DNA of 64,000 bases from an uncultured Pelagibacteraceae bacterium (lineage in GTDB: Bacteria > Pseudomonadota > Alphaproteobacteria > Pelagibacterales > Pelagibacteraceae): positions 85,154 to 149,153 of the forward strand of contig CACGMR010000001.1 of NCBI GenBank assembly GCA_902574215.1, given 5' to 3'. A program made the position numbers and the translations under genes. The notes below the pieces were generated by a model. The model made no database searches. It was given only the letters and a program-made list of their open reading frames with translations, and was not told where the DNA came from. How positions within the stretch are numbered: the stretch's first letter is position 1; the number at the start of each line of letters is the position of its first letter. Of this stretch, positions 24,530-31,290 are shown one piece after another.

Positions 24530-25753
24530 ATGGAAGGTATAGTTATTTGGATTGTTATAATAGCGGGGTGGTGGGTAATAAAGTCTATTTTTTCTTCAGC
24601 ATTTGGTGGTGGAGGAAGTTTAAGTAATGCAGATCGTCAAGAACTTTACGATAAATTAAAACTGCAGCTTAAAGTATCTGAGGAAATTCCACCAAAAGAA
24701 AGAGGTTTACCAGATCAAAAATGCTTAGCAGTTAAAGTTAAGGGACTTTTTGGCCATCCTACAGAAAATAAAACTAAAATTTTTTTAACAATTCATGATA
24801 ATACGGAGCTAGGTGATGATGAATTTGGGCCACCAGTACTTTCAGCCCACCCATCTTTTGCAGAAAAAAATAATAGAGTTTTTAGCCTTACAACAGTTTG
24901 GGAAACATCTTCAGACACATATTTTCCCGACTGGTATAATTTAATATATATTCCAAAAGAACTTATTCTTGCACCTTATAAGGGAAGAAGAAATCTAAAA
25001 TTTAATTTTACAGCATGTGATACGGACGCTGAAGTTCATCATAGTGCACATGACGACCTAGAAAAAATCAAATATAGCGCTTCTACTATTTACAAATTTA
25101 CATCCAAAGAAATTGGATATCTAGAAGAATTTAAAAATAGAGATAAGGTAGAAGATCTGACAATAAATCTAGCGATGAACATGGCTGCTTCTGATGGTCA
25201 TTTAGATCAAAAGGAATTAAATGTTATTAAAGATTGGGCTAAAAGTTTAACTCTTGAGCTTGATGAAGATAAAGCTTCAGAAAAGAAAAAGCATTTTGCA
25301 AAACTTATTAAGGAAACTTACAAAATAGCACAAACTAAGAAAGCATCTATTTCTAAACTTGTTTCTGAATTTAATGATAAAGCAAGTAAAAGCCAAAAAT
25401 ACCTAGCAATAGAACTAATGTTAAATGTTGCTAGCTCAGACTCAAAATTAGCAAAAGAAGAAGAGCAATTTGTAAATAAGATTGCCAAAAGTATTGGAAT
25501 TGATCTTCAAACTTTTAAAGAAATGAAAAATAAAGTCATTGCAAATGTCGATAAAATTGATTTTGCTGAAAAACCCTCTGAGGCAAGTTTTGGTATAACT
25601 GATGATATGGATGATGCTGAGAAAAGAAAAATTCTTCGAAAAGAATACACTAAGTGGAATGGTCAAACTAATCATAAAGATCCAAAGAAAAAGAAAAGAG
25701 CTAAAGAGATGGTTAAAATAATTGCCGACTTAAGGAAGCAATACAGCCATTAA
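24530..25753 (+). CDS. Membrane-anchored TerB-domain protein with degenerate J-like C-terminus
   Basis: A 407-residue protein. An N-terminal membrane helix (IVIWIVIIAGWWVIKSIF) and a glycine-rich linker precede a beta-rich domain (about 40-190) of unknown type. Two TerB-like acidic metal-binding repeats follow: NLAMNMAASDGHLDQKEL near residue 207 and IELMLNVASSDSKLAKEEEQ near 290. The last 45 residues (EKRKILRKEYTKWNGQTNH to ADLRKQY) look like helices II and III of a J domain without the HPD motif. It could be the co-chaperone for the adjacent Hsp70, but the J-like part is inference. It lies three bases after the Hsp70 gene and shares one base with the M48 gene. Confidence 0.65.
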   Translation: MEGIVIWIVIIAGWWVIKSIFSSAFGGGGSLSNADRQELYDKLKLQLKVSEEIPPKERGLPDQKCLAVKVKGLFGHPTENKTKIFLTIHDNTELGDDEFGPPVLSAHPSFAEKNNRVFSLTTVWETSSDTYFPDWYNLIYIPKELILAPYKGRRNLKFNFTACDTDAEVHHSAHDDLEKIKYSASTIYKFTSKEIGYLEEFKNRDKVEDLTINLAMNMAASDGHLDQKELNVIKDWAKSLTLELDEDKASEKKKHFAKLIKETYKIAQTKKASISKLVSEFNDKASKSQKYLAIELMLNVASSDSKLAKEEEQFVNKIAKSIGIDLQTFKEMKNKVIANVDKIDFAEKPSEASFGITDDMDDAEKRKILRKEYTKWNGQTNHKDPKKKKRAKEMVKIIADLRKQYSH

Positions 25754-26904
25754 TGGATTTTTTAGATAAGTTTAAATATCATAAAGATGATCCATCTGAA
25801 TTTGGAATTGATTTAAAAGAATTCAAAAAAAAAACTAGTGAATTAGATAATAGTCACCTATCTAACTTATTAACAAATTCAGTAAGGGTAGATAGGGAAA
25901 TATTACCTAAAGTTGGTAAGGCGATAGATGTTGTATTTAAGAGAATTAAAATTGAAAATGTATTTAATTTTTTTATAACTCCAGACAATAACCAAGCAAA
26001 TGCTTCATGTAGTTTAATGTCTTCAGCATCAAGGCCTGATATTATTTTAACTTCTAGATTAATTGAATTATTATCATTAGAGGAACTCCAATTTGTAATA
26101 GGGCACGAAGTTGCACATTATATCTATCAACACGCACTGTATCCAAATTTCAATAATGTGGACGATAGAAATTTAAAATTAAATATTTTAAATCTAAGTA
26201 GAGCTGCAGAAATAAGTGCTGACAGAATTGGTTTTTTATCATGTGCTAATCTTGAAGATTCGTTACGAGCTAATTTTAAGCTAGCATCAGGACTAAGTGA
26301 TAAATATTTTAATTTTAAACCCTCCACATATCTTGATCAACTTAGAGATTTAGAGGATTTAGGTAAAAGTTCTCACGAGTTATGGAGCACACATCCAAGT
26401 TTCTTAATAAGGATGCAGTCTTTAATCTGGTTTTCTATGACAAAAGAGTATCATGAGTTCTTTGATAAAAAAGTTAAAGGAACATATGATTTAAAAGAAA
26501 TAGACAAGAAACTTGATTTAAAAATCAAAAAAATTACTGGAGATGAATTAGAAAAATCAAATACAGATATATATGAAAGAGCACTTATCTGGGGTTCATT
26601 GAATATTTATTTAAGTGATAAAAAATTCACTAAAATAGAACAAGAAGAATTTGCTAAAAGATTTGGAGAAAAATCTAAAAAGGCTATCTCGTTATTAAAG
26701 GTTTCTAATGCTAGAGACATACTAGATCAAAAGATAGACGAGTCATTTAATGATGCTGCCAAATTATTAAAAACAGATAAAAATAAACTAGTAGAAGAAC
26801 TTAAGTTAGTTGGCAAGGAGACAGGTGGAGATAAAATGAAGAAATTAAAAATTCTTGGAAAGTTGTTAAATATTTTAGGTATTAAAAAACCCGTTAATTT
26901 TTGA
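25753..26904 (+). CDS. M48-family zinc metalloprotease
   Basis: A 383-residue protease with the zinc motif HEVAH at residues 118-122 (VIGHEVAHYIYQHALY). The third ligand is probably Glu153 in AAEISADRIGF. THPSFLIRMQSL near residue 215 is typical of M48 domains. No membrane helix precedes the catalytic domain, unlike HtpX. The last 130 residues are helical with an acidic TerB-like segment (ERALIWGSLNIYLSDKKFTKIEQEEF). It is the last gene of the GrpE/Hsp70/TerB cassette and overlaps the TerB gene by one base. This suggests a chaperone-assisted protease at the membrane. Confidence 0.85.
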   Translation: MDFLDKFKYHKDDPSEFGIDLKEFKKKTSELDNSHLSNLLTNSVRVDREILPKVGKAIDVVFKRIKIENVFNFFITPDNNQANASCSLMSSASRPDIILTSRLIELLSLEELQFVIGHEVAHYIYQHALYPNFNNVDDRNLKLNILNLSRAAEISADRIGFLSCANLEDSLRANFKLASGLSDKYFNFKPSTYLDQLRDLEDLGKSSHELWSTHPSFLIRMQSLIWFSMTKEYHEFFDKKVKGTYDLKEIDKKLDLKIKKITGDELEKSNTDIYERALIWGSLNIYLSDKKFTKIEQEEFAKRFGEKSKKAISLLKVSNARDILDQKIDESFNDAAKLLKTDKNKLVEELKLVGKETGGDKMKKLKILGKLLNILGIKKPVNF

Positions 26905-26941
26905 TTTTATAAATTATATAAAAAAATAAAAATATTATTAT

Positions 26942-27106
26942 TTATTTATTACCCACATTTAAAATTAAGAGACCTATACCTCCAAAAACATATGGAGTGA
27001 AAGTAGATAACGGTCCTAAAAAATAAGTAAGATTTATTTGTGCAAAGTTTCCAAGTAAAAAATCTGCAACACCAATAATTATTAATATATATCCTAAGAT
27101 TTGCAT
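26942..27106 (-). CDS. Small two-span membrane protein, 54 aa
   Basis: A short minus-strand ORF encodes MQILGYILIIIGVADFLLGN, a turn with FAQINLTYFLGPLSTFTPY, and a second hydrophobic stretch VFGGIGLLILNVGNK. The pattern of two helices joined by a short loop, with a paired GVADFLLGN and FGGIGLLIL, looks like a genuine small membrane protein. The longer ORF on the same strand in another frame (26949-27140) is its shadow. Nothing else is seen in the 312-base gap between the M48 gene and the next secreted-protein gene. Confidence 0.6.
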   Translation of the reverse strand: MQILGYILIIIGVADFLLGNFAQINLTYFLGPLSTFTPYVFGGIGLLILNVGNK

Positions 27107-27225
27107 GAGAAAGAATTATATATTTATTAGCTAAAAACAATTAAAAAATTTTCACTTAAAAAGTGTATTAAAATTTAAATTAGATTGAATTATCAATATA
27201 TTTCTGAGAATATAATTTGGACATT

Positions 27226-28509
27226 ATGAAGTTGTTTATTTTATTGTTTTTACAATTTTTATTTTTCCTAAATTTAAATGCTAATGAAATTAATTTAAAC
27301 GATCCATTCTATAAGCTAGGTTGGAAAAATTTAGAAAACCCAGAAATTTCTAGAATTCAAATTCCCAATGCGAATGCTAGCATAGAAATCATCAAGTCTG
27401 AGATCTACTTAAATACTAAACAAGATATAAAAAATTTTGAAGAATATTTATATAACCAAGAATATAACATTGATGATATTGATGAAAAATTAATTATTTC
27501 TGACAATGAGCAATACTATAAAATTGAAGCTAAATATTATGATGAAGGTTATATTACAACAGACAGATTTAAAAATTTTAAATCATCAGATTTACTCGAG
27601 ACAATTAACAAAAATAAATCAGAATCAATTGATAAATTTTCTTGGGCTTTAGAGCCAACCATTTCTGAAAATATGATTTCAACTTATGGATATAAGGTGA
27701 AGTGGAAAGATGGAGATATAACTTACTGGTATTATGGAAATATACTAGGCAGAAATGGTTACGTTGAATTAAAAATGGTTCTTTTTGGTGATGAATCAGA
27801 TGGAGATGATTTCTTTAATTATTATGGAGATTTAATTAATCAGATTTCTTCTACTGTTGAATTTAATGATCAATATAAATATTCAGATTTTACTCAAGAT
27901 GACTATCTATCATCTTATACTCTAACAAATATAATTGACGGAAGCTGGGGGGAAGGTACAGCTACTGATCTTACAAATATTATTGCCAATTGTTTAATTA
28001 CAACTGAAGCTTTAAAAAAAGCAGGTATAGCTGAGTCAGATTATCCCAGGTTTGCAGGTAAGGTAATTAATTTTTATATTTCAGATGTTAGAAATGAGAT
28101 CATTGATTTATCTATAGATGATGAGGTGAATGTCATATCAGGAATGTATGGCATTGAAGATAAGCAAAATTTTCAAAAACTTAACATATCTCATAATAAT
28201 CCAAATACTTTTGATCTTAGTTACACCAATATAATAGAAGTAGTTGGTGATAAAAAGACAGACAAGTCAAAATATGAATATAAAAATAAATTGGTTATTA
28301 AAGATGGTATACCTAAGCTTATGTTTGCAAAGATTGATCAAACAGGTTTATCATTTAATAAATGGAATTTAACACTAGGTTGTAAGAGCGAAGACTTTAC
28401 AGAAGAAGAAATAGCATCAGCTAAATTTGTTAAGTCTAAATCAATATCAGGCATGGATCCAAAAAAGCTAGAAGAGATAATTAAAAAACTTAAAGAAAGG
28501 AGCGAATAG
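27226..28509 (+). CDS. Secreted hypothetical protein, 427 aa
   Basis: The family is not recognised. The ATG at 27226 gives a signal peptide (KLFILLFLQFLFFLNLNANE); an in-frame TTG at 27217 would add three residues. The mature protein is acidic. It is rich in Asp, Asn and aromatic residues (KVKWKDGDITYWYYGNILG, SDGDDFFNYYGDLINQISS) and is probably beta-rich. The C-terminal 25 residues are charged and helical. A perfect TATAAT at 27211-27216 sits only 9 bases before the ATG, implying a nearly leaderless transcript. Confidence 0.6.
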   Translation: MKLFILLFLQFLFFLNLNANEINLNDPFYKLGWKNLENPEISRIQIPNANASIEIIKSEIYLNTKQDIKNFEEYLYNQEYNIDDIDEKLIISDNEQYYKIEAKYYDEGYITTDRFKNFKSSDLLETINKNKSESIDKFSWALEPTISENMISTYGYKVKWKDGDITYWYYGNILGRNGYVELKMVLFGDESDGDDFFNYYGDLINQISSTVEFNDQYKYSDFTQDDYLSSYTLTNIIDGSWGEGTATDLTNIIANCLITTEALKKAGIAESDYPRFAGKVINFYISDVRNEIIDLSIDDEVNVISGMYGIEDKQNFQKLNISHNNPNTFDLSYTNIIEVVGDKKTDKSKYEYKNKLVIKDGIPKLMFAKIDQTGLSFNKWNLTLGCKSEDFTEEEIASAKFVKSKSISGMDPKKLEEIIKKLKERSE

Positions 28510-28512
28510 ATT

Positions 28513-28875
28513 ATGAGTGTAAATATTCTCAATATCAATGATTTTAATAATGAGATAAGAAATTATATTCCTTTTCACGAAGTCAGTAGCCCACCTAGAA
28601 TAGGTGATGTAGAGGGACAAGATTTCGAATGTGGTTGTGGAGATATTCACATTATGAATTTTGATCAACATTATTTCATAGCTGATGGAGGAATGTTTAA
28701 AGCTGTTTTTTTGTCTCCAGCTTGTGGTTTTTTAAATGCATTAAAATTAAAAAAAATGTTTTCAAGTGGAATTGAGAATCTGTGTAGTACTAAATTTTTA
28801 GCTGAAAAACCTAATTATGGATTTCAAAGTTATCCAGATATAGCAGGCTCTATTAACAAGTATTTTGGACGGTAA
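28513..28875 (+). CDS. Hypothetical protein, 120 aa, with CGCG motif
   Basis: I do not recognise the family. The protein lacks a signal peptide. It has EGQDFECGCGDIHIMNFDQHYF near residue 40, followed by FIADGGMFKAVFLSPACGFLNAL, so four cysteines lie within about 35 residues and might bind metal. AGGAG twelve bases upstream supports the ATG at 28513. It follows the secreted-protein gene by three bases and is the last intact gene of element A. Confidence 0.55.
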   Translation: MSVNILNINDFNNEIRNYIPFHEVSSPPRIGDVEGQDFECGCGDIHIMNFDQHYFIADGGMFKAVFLSPACGFLNALKLKKMFSSGIENLCSTKFLAEKPNYGFQSYPDIAGSINKYFGR

Positions 28876-28886
28876 ATAATTTTTCA

Positions 28887-28952
28887 ATGAAAAAACTTAT
28901 AGGACTTCATCGGATAACCAGCACAAGACCAGCACATAGAGAGATAAAATAA
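28887..28952 (+). pseudogene. Remnant of an MKKLLG-type signal-peptide start at the right end of element A
   Basis: ATG 28887 opens MKKLIGL, resembling the signal-peptide starts at 17691, 29419 and 45282. It then runs directly into the 25-bp end repeat (28916-28940) and stops at 28952. The hydrophobic core is missing, so it should not encode an exported protein. Its TATAGGACTT stretch is also present at the right end of element B (30293 onward), which suggests that the element ends carry a fixed cassette. Confidence 0.4.
28916..28940. repeat. Element A inner end repeat, right copy
   Basis: Identical in sequence and orientation to 17641-17665, with CCAGCAC heptamers 11 bp apart. It lies about 105 bases left of the second tRNA-Leu 5' half. 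Confidence 0.7.
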
Positions 28953-28958
28953 AAAAAA

Positions 28959-29066
28959 TTTACTTATTAACCTTGTTCAATTATAAATATTAGCATAAAC
29001 ACTCATGAAATTCATTAATGCCCTCGTGGTGAAATTGGTAGACACAAAGGACTTAAAAGCCGAGGG
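28959..29066 (+). repeat. tRNA-Leu attachment duplicate 2 (junction of elements A and B)
   Basis: Repeats the promoter segment and the first 39 tRNA-Leu bases (29020-29058), then the same GCCGAGGG tail (29059-29066) as duplicate 1. A few mismatches lie in the upstream part (ATTAACC for ATTCCTC). This is both the right end of element A and the left end of element B, showing serial insertion at one site. The stretch 28876-29233 contains only these att and arm sequences. Confidence 0.85.
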
Positions 29067-29182
29067 ATTCACATTTTAGTCAGTCCATAGTAGTCCAAGG
29101 TAGTCTAAACATCCTATAAAATCTCATAAGTTTAATTAAGCTTTCAAATAAGATTAGAAAATAAAGCTTATTTAATTTGTGC

Positions 29183-29207
29183 AGACTAGTACTAAACTAG
29201 TACCTGG
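29183..29207. repeat. Element B inner end repeat, left copy (CTAGTAC pair)
   Basis: CTAGTAC occurs at 29186 and 29197, 11 bp apart, in the position where element A has its CCAGCAC pair. The matching right copy is at 30311-30335. Confidence 0.65.
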
Positions 29208-29233
29208 ATAGATAATATTATAAGCTTTTATCA

Positions 29234-29419
29234 ATGAAAATTAAAAAAGGTATTTTTAGAATTTATATAGTTTTAAGTGTTATGTGGTTTTGTTTTTTTT
29301 TCATTGGTTTTATCGATCAAGACTGGAACTATAATATTGAAAAAGAATTATTAATAATTTCCCTTATACCACTGCCATTATATTTTATTCTTAAATGGAT
29401 AGCTAAAGGTTTTGAATAA
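29234..29419 (+). CDS. Two-span membrane protein, 61 aa (element B)
   Basis: A small hydrophobic protein. A basic N-terminus (MKIKKGIFR) is followed by one helix (IYIVLSVMWFCFFFIGFI), a polar loop (DQDWNYNIEKE) and a second helix (LLIISLIPLPLYFILKWI). Function is unknown. Its TAA shares one base with the ATG of the secreted-protein gene, so the two are translationally coupled. The duplicated tRNA-Leu promoter at 28959-29019 points toward it and may supply transcription. Confidence 0.55.
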   Translation: MKIKKGIFRIYIVLSVMWFCFFFIGFIDQDWNYNIEKELLIISLIPLPLYFILKWIAKGFE

Positions 29420-30285
29420 TGAAAAAACTTTTAGGAATGATATTGATCAGTTTGTTATGTTTTAATTTTTCTATTGCAGATAACAATGAAGAGCTGAAGT
29501 TAATTGAAGATTATAAAGAAAAATTATTGGATAGTGGAAGTAAACGGGATTTAAAACAAGTTGAAAAAATTTGTTCTAAATACCAAGATGATAAAGCAAA
29601 AAATATAATTGCTGACAGTGAAATCTTGTCATTCCTTTGCTCTGGAGGTGTAAGTATGCTTATTACCAGCGAGTATAATGATATGTTATTAGATAAAAGC
29701 ATATCACATATTGATACGTGCAATGAATATAAGAAAATTCCAATAGAGGTGGGTGAGTACGACCAAATGAGTTTGAATACTCATATAGGTATAATGAATT
29801 ATTGTGAGACTGTTGAGTTAAGAGCAAATTTTAAGCAGGATGCGAAACATAATCTAATTAAAGATTTAGATTTAGAAAAACTTAACTTTAACTTCTTATC
29901 AAATAAATATTATTCATTATCCATACCTGAAAAGGACATTACTAAAAAAGCCTCTTGTTTTCTTAATCTTAAAGAAGAAAAAAGTTTAGACTACAAAGAT
30001 ATAAAGGAAAGATGTGGGGTTGAAAGCGTTACATATCAAGAGGAAAGTCCCGCAGGTTCAGAAGGTGAGCTTGCATCATATGAATTAATAAGTGAAAGTG
30101 ATTTAACACGTAATTGGATTGTAATATTAGATTACTTTTATGCAGATGCTAATGAAGATGGTTATATGGATTTAGTTATAAGATTTAAAAATGATGGTAG
30201 CTATTCTATGGCAGTTCAAACCATGACTACAGTTATAACATCTTTAAGTGCAAATAATTATAAAATACTTAATTATAATAAATAG
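29419..30285 (+). CDS. Secreted hypothetical protein with MKKLLG signal peptide, 288 aa (element B)
   Basis: The signal peptide is MKKLLGMILISLLCFNFSIA, with likely cleavage before DNNEE. The mature protein is helical and acidic in the first half. Several cysteines (KICSKYQDD, LSFLCSGG, DTCNEYKK, NYCETVE) could form disulfides in the periplasm. The C-terminal part has LDYFYADANEDGYMDLVIRF, an Asp-rich loop reminiscent of a calcium-binding or VCBS/FG-GAP-type turn. The family is not recognised. It is the second gene of a membrane-plus-secreted pair, the same layout seen in element C. Confidence 0.6.
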   Translation: MKKLLGMILISLLCFNFSIADNNEELKLIEDYKEKLLDSGSKRDLKQVEKICSKYQDDKAKNIIADSEILSFLCSGGVSMLITSEYNDMLLDKSISHIDTCNEYKKIPIEVGEYDQMSLNTHIGIMNYCETVELRANFKQDAKHNLIKDLDLEKLNFNFLSNKYYSLSIPEKDITKKASCFLNLKEEKSLDYKDIKERCGVESVTYQEESPAGSEGELASYELISESDLTRNWIVILDYFYADANEDGYMDLVIRFKNDGSYSMAVQTMTTVITSLSANNYKILNYNK

Positions 30286-30310
30286 ATTTAAATATAGGAC
30301 TTTATGGGAC

Positions 30311-30335
30311 AACTAGTACCAGACTAGTACCTAGG
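30311..30335. repeat. Element B inner end repeat, right copy
   Basis: CTAGTAC at 30313 and 30324, 11 bp apart, 80-100 bases before the intact tRNA-Leu. The stretch just left of it (TATAGGACTT) matches the right end of element A. Confidence 0.65.
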
Positions 30336-30353
30336 AAGATAAAATAAAAAAAA

Positions 30354-30414
30354 TTTACTTATTCCTCTTGTTCAATTATAAATATTAGCATAAACACTCA
30401 TGAAATTCATTAAT
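30354..30414 (+). promoter_or_regulatory. tRNA-Leu promoter region (third copy, brought in by element B)
   Basis: This A+T-rich 61-base segment is nearly identical to 17415-17475 and 28959-29019. It contains TTTACT followed 17 bp later by TATAAA, and alternatively TTGTTC with TAAACA 17 bp on. Because it lies inside the duplicated segment, the promoter now serving the intact tRNA arrived with the inserted DNA. Confidence 0.55.
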
Positions 30415-30500
30415 GCCCTCGTGGTGAAATTGGTAGACACAAAGGACTTAAAATCCTTGCCGCTTGCGGAGTGCCAGTTCGAGTCTGGCCGAGGGCACCA
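30415..30500 (+). tRNA. tRNA-Leu(TAA), intact
   Basis: An 86-base class II tRNA with encoded CCA (30498-30500). Acceptor GCCCTCG pairs with the 3' CGAGGGC. The anticodon stem AAGGA/TCCTT closes the loop CTTAAAA with anticodon TAA. A long variable arm (CCGCTTGCGG) and the T arm CCAGTTCGAGTCTGG follow. The anticodon loop is the boundary of the duplicated 5' half, so it is the insertion site of elements A and B. Confidence 0.97.
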
Positions 30501-30504
30501 TTAA

Positions 30505-31275
30505 ATGATAAAAGCATATATTGTTTCTTATCCAAGCTCACGTTCAAAAAAAATTATTAAAATTCTAAAAAAAAAAATTGAATTTACCACTTTAAAAAAA
30601 TCCAAGTTAATAATTGTTATAGGTGGAGATGGTTTTATGCTTCAAACACTAAAAAAACTTTATAAGCATAAAACTCCTTTTTATGGGATAAATTCTGGAG
30701 ACTATGGTTTTTTAATGAATAAATTTTCAAAAATAAATTTTTATAAAGATATTTTAAAATCAAAAAAAATATCCATATCCCCATTAGTAATGAAGGTTAT
30801 TAGTAGAAATAAAACAAAAAAAGAAGCCATAGCAATTAATGAAGTTTCAATTTTAAGACAGAGCAGGCAAGCTGCATCTTTATCAATTAAAGTTAATAAA
30901 AAGTACTTAATAAAAAAACTTAGAGGTGATGGTATGCTTGTTTCTACTCCAGCTGGTAGTACTGCTTATAATTTATCTGTTCATGGACCTATATTAAATT
31001 TAAATTCAAATAAATTAGTTGTTTCTCCAGTAAGTCCATTTCGGCCCAGAAGGTGGAATAGCAGGGTTATCAGTGATAAATCTTTAATAGAAATAAAAAA
31101 TTTAAATCCAAAAAAAAGGCCTATCATGTCAGTTGCTGATAATGTAGAGATTAAGAATTCTGAAAAAATAAAAATATCAGTAAATAAAAAAATAATTTTT
31201 GATATTTACTATTCTAAAAAAAACTCACTTGAAAAAAAAATTAAGATTGAACAAATCAGAAGAGAAATTAAATAA
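30505..31275 (+). CDS. nadK: NAD kinase
   Basis: Phosphorylates NAD+ to NADP+. The 256-residue protein has the diacylglycerol-kinase-like motif VIGGDGFMLQTLKK near residue 45. It also has YGINSGDYGFLMNKF and the NAD-binding LRGDGMLVSTPAGSTAYNLSVHGP near residue 145. Its ATG lies only four bases after the CCA of tRNA-Leu. It must therefore be co-transcribed with that tRNA, and 3' processing of the tRNA would leave a message with a UUAA leader and no ribosome-binding site. Confidence 0.95.
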   Translation: MIKAYIVSYPSSRSKKIIKILKKKIEFTTLKKSKLIIVIGGDGFMLQTLKKLYKHKTPFYGINSGDYGFLMNKFSKINFYKDILKSKKISISPLVMKVISRNKTKKEAIAINEVSILRQSRQAASLSIKVNKKYLIKKLRGDGMLVSTPAGSTAYNLSVHGPILNLNSNKLVVSPVSPFRPRRWNSRVISDKSLIEIKNLNPKKRPIMSVADNVEIKNSEKIKISVNKKIIFDIYYSKKNSLEKKIKIEQIRREIK

Positions 31276-31290
31276 AATTAAAGCAAAAGT

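Larger units (their letters stand above)
17515..29058. mobile_element. Integrated element A in tRNA-Leu(TAA), about 11.5 kb, no integrase found
   Basis: The segment is bounded by duplicated tRNA-Leu promoter/5'-half sequences (17415-17514 and 28959-29058). It also has an identical 25-bp repeat just inside the left end (17641-17665) and just inside the right end (28916-28940). Cargo includes a PrsW-like protease, an ion channel, secreted proteins and a GrpE/Hsp70/TerB/M48 cassette. No tyrosine or serine recombinase, transposase, capsid or replication gene is recognisable, so movement would need an integrase supplied in trans or a lost one. Confidence 0.75.
29059..30453. mobile_element. Integrated element B in tRNA-Leu(TAA), about 1.4 kb, two genes
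   Basis: Bounded by tRNA-Leu duplicate 2 and the intact tRNA-Leu. It carries its own end repeats with CTAGTAC heptamers at 11-bp phase (29183-29207 and 30311-30335). The left arm (29067-29182) is homologous to that of element A, including the 10-bp AGTCC triplet at 29082-29106. The cargo is only a two-span membrane protein and a secreted protein, and no recombinase is encoded. The small size and intact ends suggest a mobilisable mini-element. Confidence 0.72.

Noticed and set aside
26949-27140. 63-aa minus-strand ORF
   Set aside because: It is cysteine-, tyrosine- and phenylalanine-rich in a frame overlapping a much more convincing 54-aa two-span membrane protein at 26942-27106.
17515-30414. 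Group I intron in tRNA-Leu(UAA), a classic intron site at the anticodon
   Set aside because: The interrupting DNA is many kilobases of protein genes. The 5' exon is duplicated whole together with its promoter, and the final copy is already a complete uninterrupted tRNA.
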